Positions 4,157 through 8,885 of a stretch of 8,885 nucleotides of DNA are shown here, one piece after another. The notes under the pieces were generated by a model, which worked only from the letters and a program-made list of their open reading frames with translations, was not told the origin of the DNA and did not search any database. The translations under genes and the position numbers were made by a program. Each line of letters begins with the position of its first letter. Positions within the stretch are counted from its first letter, which is position 1. Origin of the DNA: Microcaldota archaeon (GTDB lineage Archaea; Micrarchaeota; Micrarchaeia; Anstonellales; Bilamarchaeaceae); contig DAOVFD010000038.1 of NCBI GenBank assembly GCA_030668565.1, forward strand, positions 1-8,885, read 5' to 3'.

Positions 4157-6304
4157 TCACCTGTACATCGCAGTAGCTGAAGATGTCTTGAATTTCTTCA
4201 GGCTTTCAATATCCTCTTTCTTTATGCCCGGCATTACGGATTTGAATGAAACTTCGAAATGCTTGACTGTTACCTTCTTTGAATTTGTTCTTATTGCCGC
4301 CATTCCTGCCTCTCTTACAAGATTTTCTATATCCGCACCCGTGTAACCTTCTGTTATCCTTGAAAGCTCTTTCAGGTTCACGCTCTTGTCAAGGGGCATT
4401 TTTGCAGTATGTATCCTGAATATGGTATATCTTGCCTTTTCATCAGGTACAGGAATCTCGATTATCCTGTCGAATCTTCCCGCCCTCATGAGCGCAGGGT
4501 CGAGCATATCCGGTCTGTTGGTTGCAGCCATTACAACAACGTTTTTCAGGGATACCAGCCCATCCATTTCAGTCAATAATGTATCTACTATCCTTTCGGT
4601 TACAAAGGTTCCATCCCCGCCGCCAGCTCTTCTTTTGTGTGCGATGGCATCAATCTCATCTATGAAAAGAATGCAGGGTGCAGACATCCTGGCTTTCCTG
4701 AAAAGTTCCCTCATTGTCTTCTCGGATTCACCGACATACTTGGTAAGTATCTGCGCACCGCTTACAGAAATGAAGTTTGCATCGCTTTCGTTTGCAACCG
4801 CCTTTGCAAGCAGTGTCTTGCCTGTTCCGGGAGGACCGTACAGAAGGATTCCCTTTATCGGCCTGATGCCCATCTTATCGAACACCCTTGGCTTTTTAAG
4901 AGGAAGTTCAACTGCTTCTTTCAGTTCAGCCTTGATATTCGGAAGTCCGCCGATATCCTCCCATTTTACATTTGGCCTTTCCACATAAACCTCCCTTAGT
5001 GCGGAGGGCTGTATTTCTCTTAAAGCATTGAAGAAATCCTCGCGCATAACTATAAGGTTTTCAAGAATTTTGGGCGGAATCGTTTCCTCCTCTATGTTTA
5101 TTGAAGGAAGAACCCTTCTCAGTGCCTTTAATGCAGCCTCTTTTGTAAGATGGGATAAATCCGCACCGGTATAACCATGGGATATGTTTGCAATCTCGGT
5201 CAGGTTTACGTCCTTTGCAAGAGGCATGTTCCTCGTATGGATTATGAGTATGTCCTTCCTGTCTTTCTTGTCGGGCACTCCAACCTCTATCTCCCTGTCG
5301 AATCTTCCCGGCCTTCTCAAAGCAGGGTCAAGGGAATCCGGCCTGTTTGTTGCACCTATAACTATTATTTCTCCCCTTGCCTTAAGGCCATCCATAAGGG
5401 TAAGCATCTGGGAAACAAGCCTTTTTTCGACTTCACCGATTACCTCTTCCCTTTTGGGCGCTATGGCATCCAGTTCATCTATGAATATTATGCTCGGGGC
5501 GTTTTCCTGTGCCTCCTTGAAAATCTTTCTCAGTCTTTCCTCGCTTTCACCCACGTATTTGCTTATTATCTCAGGACCTCCTATGTACAGGAAGTTTGCA
5601 TCGCTTTCGTTTGCAACCGCCTTTGCAAGCAGTGTTTTGCCTGTTCCCGGAGGACCATAGAGCATAACACCCTTGGGCGGGTCTATTCCAAGTCTTTCGA
5701 ATATCTCCGGATGCCTCAACGGAAGTTCAACCATCTCCCGTATTTTCTGTATTTCCTCTTTAAGACCTCCAACATTATCGTAAGTGACATTCGGGGCGAA
5801 CGTTGTTTCCTTTACCGGTTCCTGCTTAATCTTTATCTCCGTACTCTCGGTTATCATTATCGGACCCTGCGGAAATGCCTGCGCAACAACAAGAGGCACT
5901 GAAGTTCCGAATATTCCGACTGGAAGCACGTTTCCCTTAAGCACTGGTTTTCCTATCAGCCTTTTCTTTACGTATTGCTCGAAACCTCCCCCGTATCTTA
6001 TTGATTCCTTGGGGGCAAGCATTATTTTTTTGGCTTCCTTGGGCTCTGCTTTTTCAACCTTGACCGCTTCGCCTAATCCGATTCCCGTGTTCTGTCTGAG
6101 AATACCGTCTATTCTTATCATTTCAAGTCCTTCATCGTCCTGGTGTGCCTGCCAGACTATTGCAAGTGCCGCCTTCCTTCCTATCAGTTTTATTACATCC
6201 CCTGTTGAAACCTTCAGCTGACTCTTTGCCTTGGAATCCAACCTGGCGATTCCCCTTCCTATATCATTCTGAAATGCTTCAGCAACTTTAAGATGTATTA
6301 CCAT
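4157..6304 (-). CDS. cdc48: Cdc48/p97/VAT double-ring AAA+ unfoldase
   Basis: The 715-residue protein is the archaeal Cdc48 (VAT) hexameric ATPase, which unfolds proteins for degradation or disassembles complexes. Residues 1-85 form the double-psi barrel and about 95-165 the second half of the N domain. D1 has Walker A GPPGTGKT (217-224), Walker B FIDELD (Asp276, Glu277), sensor Asn320 and arginines in RRPGRFD (330-336). D2 has Walker A (490-497), FIDEID (Asp549, Glu550), sensor Asn596 and RAGRFD (607-612). Both rings have KYVGES in the pore loop, and all catalytic residues are intact. The C-terminus ends Met-Tyr-Arg, fitting the HbYX motif that docks ATPases on the 20S proteasome. AGGTGG, four bases before the ATG and overlapping the upstream TAG, supports the start. 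It is second in the operon, 8 nt after the RPA gene. Confidence 0.97.
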   Translation of the reverse strand: MVIHLKVAEAFQNDIGRGIARLDSKAKSQLKVSTGDVIKLIGRKAALAIVWQAHQDDEGLEMIRIDGILRQNTGIGLGEAVKVEKAEPKEAKKIMLAPKESIRYGGGFEQYVKKRLIGKPVLKGNVLPVGIFGTSVPLVVAQAFPQGPIMITESTEIKIKQEPVKETTFAPNVTYDNVGGLKEEIQKIREMVELPLRHPEIFERLGIDPPKGVMLYGPPGTGKTLLAKAVANESDANFLYIGGPEIISKYVGESEERLRKIFKEAQENAPSIIFIDELDAIAPKREEVIGEVEKRLVSQMLTLMDGLKARGEIIVIGATNRPDSLDPALRRPGRFDREIEVGVPDKKDRKDILIIHTRNMPLAKDVNLTEIANISHGYTGADLSHLTKEAALKALRRVLPSINIEEETIPPKILENLIVMREDFFNALREIQPSALREVYVERPNVKWEDIGGLPNIKAELKEAVELPLKKPRVFDKMGIRPIKGILLYGPPGTGKTLLAKAVANESDANFISVSGAQILTKYVGESEKTMRELFRKARMSAPCILFIDEIDAIAHKRRAGGGDGTFVTERIVDTLLTEMDGLVSLKNVVVMAATNRPDMLDPALMRAGRFDRIIEIPVPDEKARYTIFRIHTAKMPLDKSVNLKELSRITEGYTGADIENLVREAGMAAIRTNSKKVTVKHFEVSFKSVMPGIKKEDIESLKKFKTSSATAMYR
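4772..4837 (-). repeat. D2 copy of a 66-bp near-identical stretch within cdc48
   Basis: This segment encodes the D2 Walker A region and following helix (residues 490-511). It differs from the D1 copy at 5591-5656 at only two bases, both silent; the first 45 bases as read on the plus strand are identical. Outside the stretch the two domains use different codons. Confidence 0.85.
5591..5656 (-). repeat. D1 copy of the 66-bp near-identical stretch within cdc48
   Basis: This segment encodes residues 217-238 of Cdc48. All 22 amino acids and 64 of 66 bases match the D2 copy at 4772-4837, as expected from recent gene conversion between the two domains. Confidence 0.85.
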
Positions 6305-6308
6305 TTGT

Positions 6309-6314
6309 CCACCT
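6309..6314 (-). promoter_or_regulatory. Ribosome binding site of cdc48, overlapping the upstream stop
   Basis: AGGTGG on the minus strand begins with the last two bases of the TAG stop of the RPA gene and ends 4 nt before the cdc48 ATG. This arrangement favours re-initiation by ribosomes finishing the upstream gene. Confidence 0.55.
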
Positions 6315-7254
6315 AACCTACGATAACCTTACCCTCTTTCCGGGTTATTTTAATACTTACATTAGTATTTATGAGTTTATCCTTTTTAAGCGTTACAAGA
6401 GTGCAAAGTTTCAAATCATCCGCAGCTTTTATCCCCATGAATTTCAATGCATTTTCCCTGTCAAACGATACCTTTTCATCCCCCACAACCACTTCAAGCT
6501 CCCCGTCCCCGCATTTCATCTCACTTATTTTCCCCAGAAGCATCCTTTCCTTTCTTCTTGTAAGTATCCTGGTTTCGTTATCTATTATGATTTTCCCATC
6601 CATCACAATAGCATTTTCCATTATGAATTCATCGCCTGTTGCAAGCACATTGCCCCGTTCAACCCCTTCGGTAATATCACATTCGATTTCCGTTTTTTCG
6701 TCAGAAACAATGAAAACGAATCTTCCTCCGCCAAGTCCGGTTATTTTGCTTATGAAACCCCTGAGATGTACCCTCAATCCTTCTTTCGTATCAATTGTCG
6801 ACATATCCGAAAATCCTGCACGTTTCCTTACTTTTATGAAACCGTAATACCCCAGGTGGAGTTCTCCGTTCCTTTCATAAACCCCCTGAAGAAGAAGCTC
6901 ATCACCGCTGCGCATCCTTGCAGCCACATTCACATCATCATTCCAGAGAACAAGGATTATCTCGCCCGTATCGTCTTTCAATTTTACCCTTCTTGATTTT
7001 TTACCTGAACGGTAAGCTGCAGTGGGAAATACCTTAACAACCTCGACATCAACTGAGATTTTTTTGACTCCTGGCTCTATCTCATTGATTTTTACTGTTT
7101 TTTCCTCTTCCTTAAGAAACCCTTTTTCCTTTGCTATAAGCTTGGTGGCAACCTCCCTTGTAAGAAAACCATGGAATTTTTCTATCTTGGCATCCACTTC
7201 TTTTTCCAACTCACTTTCAGTCATTGTTGAAAGCAGTTCCTCTCTCGCATCCAT
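6313..7254 (-). CDS. rpa: Archaeal RPA-like single-stranded DNA-binding protein (OB folds)
   Basis: The 313-residue protein resembles archaeal replication protein A. A helical N-terminal segment (residues 12-50) contains LIAKEKGFL, as in archaeal RPA subunits. OB fold 1 spans about 55-143, with the hallmark KLKDDTGEIILVLWND, then GDELLLQGVYERNGELHLGYYG. A second OB-like unit is at about 161-232 (VHLRGFISKI to GDEFIMENAIVMDGKIIID), and a third, more diverged beta-rich unit at about 236-310. No zinc-finger cysteine cluster is present, unlike some archaeal RPA large subunits. Binding and protecting single-stranded DNA in replication and repair is inferred from the family. It heads the operon. 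No ribosome binding site precedes the ATG, and an AT box about 26 nt upstream fits a leaderless transcript. A second Met at residue 11 is possible. Confidence 0.88.
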   Translation of the reverse strand: MDAREELLSTMTESELEKEVDAKIEKFHGFLTREVATKLIAKEKGFLKEEEKTVKINEIEPGVKKISVDVEVVKVFPTAAYRSGKKSRRVKLKDDTGEIILVLWNDDVNVAARMRSGDELLLQGVYERNGELHLGYYGFIKVRKRAGFSDMSTIDTKEGLRVHLRGFISKITGLGGGRFVFIVSDEKTEIECDITEGVERGNVLATGDEFIMENAIVMDGKIIIDNETRILTRRKERMLLGKISEMKCGDGELEVVVGDEKVSFDRENALKFMGIKAADDLKLCTLVTLKKDKLINTNVSIKITRKEGKVIVG

Positions 7255-7275
7255 GAGGTAATAATTTCAGTCGGT

Positions 7276-7283
7276 TATTAAAA
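7276..7283 (-). promoter_or_regulatory. Putative TATA box for the RPA-cdc48 operon (leaderless start)
   Basis: TTTAATAA on the minus strand is centred about 26 nt before the RPA ATG at 7254, so transcription could start at or next to the ATG. This would explain the lack of a ribosome binding site. The alternative box at 7298-7305 would give a leader of about 22 nt. Inferred from spacing only. Confidence 0.35.
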
Positions 7284-7297
7284 TGTTAACTATCACG

Positions 7298-7307
7298 TTT
7301 TTAAACC
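7298..7307 (+). promoter_or_regulatory. Putative TATA box for the ankyrin lipoprotein genes (palindromic, possibly bidirectional)
   Basis: TTTTTAAACC lies about 26 nt before 7328, so the transcript would begin just before the GAGTGAT ribosome binding site of the first ankyrin gene. Read on the minus strand it is AAAAGGTTTAAAAA, which looks like a BRE plus TATA box and could also serve the RPA operon. The whole divergent gap is only 84 bp. Confidence 0.4.
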
Positions 7308-7328
7308 TTTTGAAACATAAGCTATAAC

Positions 7329-7335
7329 GAGTGAT
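7329..7335 (+). promoter_or_regulatory. Ribosome binding site of the first ankyrin lipoprotein gene
   Basis: GAGTGAT three bases before the ATG. The GTGAT part pairs with ATCAC near the 16S 3' end. The same seven bases at the same distance precede the second ankyrin gene (8455-8461), pointing to duplication of the gene with its start region. Confidence 0.5.
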
Positions 7336-7338
7336 AAT

Positions 7339-7818
7339 ATGGGTGAGGGTAAATTAGCACATAATCAAAGGAATGTTAAGAAGAAAAATGACAAAAAGCC
7401 AGTGAGAAGAAAGCTTGGTGAGTATCTAAGGGCAGCTGCTTTTGGTGCAGCATTGGTTGCCACTCCTGTAGTTATGAATGCTTGTAAAGGCAAGACAGAG
7501 GCACCAAAAGAACAAACAGAGAAAAAACCTGAAGTATCTCCTGAAGAAAAGGAAAAAACAGGGGAACTCAATAAACAGCTTCTGGATGCAATAGTGAAAG
7601 GAGAAACCAAAAAAGTAAAGGAACTTCTGGATGAAGGAGCTGAAGCTAATGCAGAAGATGAACAGGGTAATACTGCATTATGGGGGGCATTAAAAGCCAG
7701 TAAACTGGACATAGTAAAAATCCTCATAGAAAATGAAGCAGACGTTAACGCAATAAACCCGAGGGGAAAAATCTTCTTGATAGAAGTTGTTTTCGCAGGG
7801 TACAAGGAGCTTGCATAA
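7339..7818 (+). CDS. Ankyrin-repeat lipoprotein, N-terminal part ending at a premature in-frame TAA
   Basis: The first 159 codons of a gene that continues in the same frame to 8460. Residues 1-30 are strongly basic and include a double arginine at 23-24. Residues 31-48 are hydrophobic and end in a lipobox-like MNA before Cys49. A Lys/Glu/Pro-rich linker follows (50-77). This suggests export and lipid anchoring with the repeats outside the cell. Ankyrin units start at about 78 (DAIVKGETKKVKELLDEGA), 110 (GNTALWGALKASKLDIVKILI) and 143, where the third is cut by TAA (7816-7818). Aligned with its sister units (IVK, MVK) the stop sits at a lysine position, so one A-to-T change of AAA would create it. 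The result is a truncated product, read-through, a young pseudogene or a base-calling error. Ankyrin repeats bind proteins; the partner is unknown. Confidence 0.8.
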   Translation: MGEGKLAHNQRNVKKKNDKKPVRRKLGEYLRAAAFGAALVATPVVMNACKGKTEAPKEQTEKKPEVSPEEKEKTGELNKQLLDAIVKGETKKVKELLDEGAEANAEDEQGNTALWGALKASKLDIVKILIENEADVNAINPRGKIFLIEVVFAGYKELA

Positions 7819-8460
7819 CTCGCTATAGACAACGGGGCAAAGGTTGATGCAAAAGGTCCGAATGGTAAAACTGCATTGATGAAAGCAATTATCCTTGGAA
7901 ATGAAAGCATGGTAAAACTGCTCATAGACAAAAATGCGGATGTTAATGCAACGGACGATACAGGAGATGCCTGCATATGGAAGGCCTGGTATGTCAAGGA
8001 GACGAACATCAATATCCTTAAAACCCTGATAAAAAGCGGAGCAGATATGGATGTAAAGAGTGCAGGAGGGGTAAAGAAAAAAGTAGGTTTTTTTGCGACC
8101 AAGAAAAAGCAGGCTGGGTCGGTTCTTCTGATTGAAGCAGTTAAGGAAGACCTGGAAAGCATCGTAAAACTCATGGTGGAAAACGGAGTAGATGCGAATG
8201 CAAAGGATGGCAAGGGAGACACCGCATTGATATGGTCTGCCTGGAAGGGTCAGATGGGGATAACTAAGATTTTACTGAATGCAAAAGGAATAGATGTAAA
8301 TGCCAAGGATGACAAAGGAGAAACCGCTTTAACAAAAGCCCACACCAAGAGCAATGATGAAATGGTTGAACTTCTGAAAGCACACGAAGCAACTGAAAAA
8401 CAATTGAAGAACAATAATGAAATGGTTGAACTTTCGGGAGCAAGCGGGGCAAAAGAGTGA
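7819..8460 (+). pseudogene. Ankyrin-repeat lipoprotein, C-terminal part downstream of the in-frame stop
   Basis: The frame continues without further interruption for 213 codons after the TAA and completes the third ankyrin unit (LAIDNGAKVDAKG). More units follow, from GKTALMKAIILGNESMVKLLI (7864) to GETALTKAH, about eight in the whole gene. The fifth carries a basic, Gly-containing insertion of about 20 residues (8053-8113). The C-terminus repeats NxEMVEL twice. The only internal starts are TTG 7876 and ATG 7879, with no convincing ribosome binding site. A protein begun there would lack the export signal, although a caller would list 7876-8460 as a separate gene. The intact reading frame after the stop suggests either a very recent lesion, a sequencing error, or translation past the TAA. 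The last base is 4 nt from the next ankyrin gene. Confidence 0.7.
8352..8433 (+). repeat. 22-bp direct repeat with 60-bp period at the end of the ankyrin gene
   Basis: The 22 bases at 8352-8373 recur at 8412-8433 with one difference, both encoding Asn-x-Glu-Met-Val-Glu-Leu in the same frame. The exact 60-bp (20-codon) spacing points to a small in-frame tandem duplication that lengthened the C-terminus. Confidence 0.7.
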
Positions 8461-8461
8461 T
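8455..8461 (+). promoter_or_regulatory. Ribosome binding site of the second ankyrin lipoprotein gene
   Basis: GAGTGAT overlaps the TGA stop of the preceding gene and lies 3 nt before the ATG at 8465, the same motif and spacing as before the first paralogue. Confidence 0.5.
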
Positions 8462-8464
8462 AGA

Positions 8465-8885
8465 ATGAGCGAAAAACTTGAATACGGAAGGAATGCTACA
8501 GAAAATGAAAGTAGGAATAGGATTACTCGCAAGGGAAAGGTCAGGCTATTCTTCGATAAATTCAAAGGGCGCATAGTAGCAGGAGCTTTGGGTTTGACAT
8601 TAATGACTAGCGCTCCAGTTATTCTTTATGGATGTAATAATAAAGCGGCAGAAGAACAAACACAAACAGCTAAAGCAAAACCTGTTCAGAAACCTAAAAA
8701 GAAATTGATTCCTGAGGAACAGAAAAAGTTAAACAAAGAGCTTCTTGAGGCAGCAAGAAAAGGAGAAATCGAAAAAGTAAAAGAACTGTTGGATAAAGGA
8801 GCTGATGTGAATGCTAAGGGTAATAATGAATTGACTGCGTTGATGTGGGCTGCTTGGAATGGTCCTACTGAGATTGCTAAGCTAT
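8465..8885 (+). CDS. Second ankyrin-repeat lipoprotein, paralogue of the preceding gene (cut by window end)
   Basis: The frame is open from the ATG at 8465 for 140 codons to the window edge. It was found by translating the end of the sequence. The layout copies the neighbour: a charged N-terminus (1-36), a hydrophobic segment (37-56), a lipobox LYG before Cys57, and a Lys/Gln/Pro-rich linker (58-88). The ankyrin start is LNKELLEAARKGEIEKVKELLDKGADVNAKG, shown here in parts: LNKELLEAARKGE at 89 and KVKELLDKGADVNAKG after it. A second unit (LTALMWAAWNGPTEIAKL) begins at the edge. Conservation with the first protein is strongest at P-E-E-x-x-K-x-LN-K-x-LL and KVKELLD, weaker in the signal. It lacks the double arginine, so general (Sec) export is more likely than Tat. 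Codons end in T more often than in the neighbour. It lies 4 nt after the first gene, so both are probably co-transcribed. Confidence 0.87.
   Translation, partial: MSEKLEYGRNATENESRNRITRKGKVRLFFDKFKGRIVAGALGLTLMTSAPVILYGCNNKAAEEQTQTAKAKPVQKPKKKLIPEEQKKLNKELLEAARKGEIEKVKELLDKGADVNAKGNNELTALMWAAWNGPTEIAKL

Noticed and set aside
5177..5902. Plus-strand open frame of 241 codons opposite cdc48 (also 4386-4988 and 5184-5660)
   Set aside because: These are antisense to conserved cdc48 codons; the translations are Ser/Phe/Cys-rich with no domain pattern, as expected for shadow frames.
7361..7420. Tat signal (double arginine at residues 23-24) in the first ankyrin lipoprotein
   Set aside because: The residues after RR (KLGEYL) only partly fit the Tat pattern, and the paralogue has no RR, so Sec-type lipoprotein export is the simpler reading.
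7365..8222. Minus-strand open frame of 285 codons opposite the ankyrin gene
   Set aside because: It is the complement of a lysine/glutamate-rich repeat gene, which naturally yields Phe/Ser-rich open frames. It overlaps a well-supported ankyrin reading frame.

Overview
The window is archaeal chromosomal DNA. The evidence is a double-ring Cdc48/VAT ATPase, an OB-fold RPA-type single-strand DNA-binding protein, the Bud32 kinase of the KEOPS complex and an archaeal site-2 protease. It also includes a tRNA-Lys interrupted in its D-loop by an intron with a textbook bulge-helix-bulge motif and with no encoded CCA, plus TATA-like promoters with very short leaders and GGTGA-type ribosome binding sites. 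The AT-rich composition, compact packing and small Cys-rich membrane protein would suit a DPANN or Altiarchaeum-like lineage, but the sequence alone cannot place the organism.

Layout. At the left edge (1-212, minus) is the N-terminal part of a minimal nucleotidyltransferase (MNT) gene running out of the window. Bases 213-469 are non-coding, with two weak hairpins. A split tRNA-Lys(UUU) lies at 470-579 (minus). Then sppA (656-1597) and a small Cys-rich membrane-anchored protein (1597-1923) form a translationally coupled plus-strand pair. The minus strand from 7254 down to 1924 is one tightly packed six-gene operon, in transcription order: RPA-like protein, Cdc48, a small two-helix membrane protein of unknown function, site-2 protease, Bud32 and a metallo-beta-lactamase-fold hydrolase. 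Gaps are 8, 1, 2 and 5 nt, followed by a 4-nt overlap. Its last stop codon directly abuts the stop codon of the Cys-rich gene on the other strand. At the right, divergent from the operon, is a tandem pair of paralogous ankyrin-repeat lipoproteins on the plus strand. The first is interrupted by a single in-frame TAA, and the second runs off the window.

How the genes fit together. The centre is a housekeeping operon joining protein unfolding (Cdc48), intramembrane proteolysis (site-2 protease), tRNA t6A modification (Bud32) and DNA maintenance (RPA). The neighbouring SppA adds a second membrane protease. The ankyrin lipoproteins look like an accessory, surface-exposed, tandemly duplicating family. 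The items most worth a second look are the tRNA D-loop intron, the interrupted ankyrin gene and its paralogue, a near-identical 66-bp stretch shared by the two ATPase domains of cdc48, the unknown membrane protein in the operon, and the two-module Cys-rich protein. No CRISPR array, insertion sequence, integrase or obvious defence island was seen.
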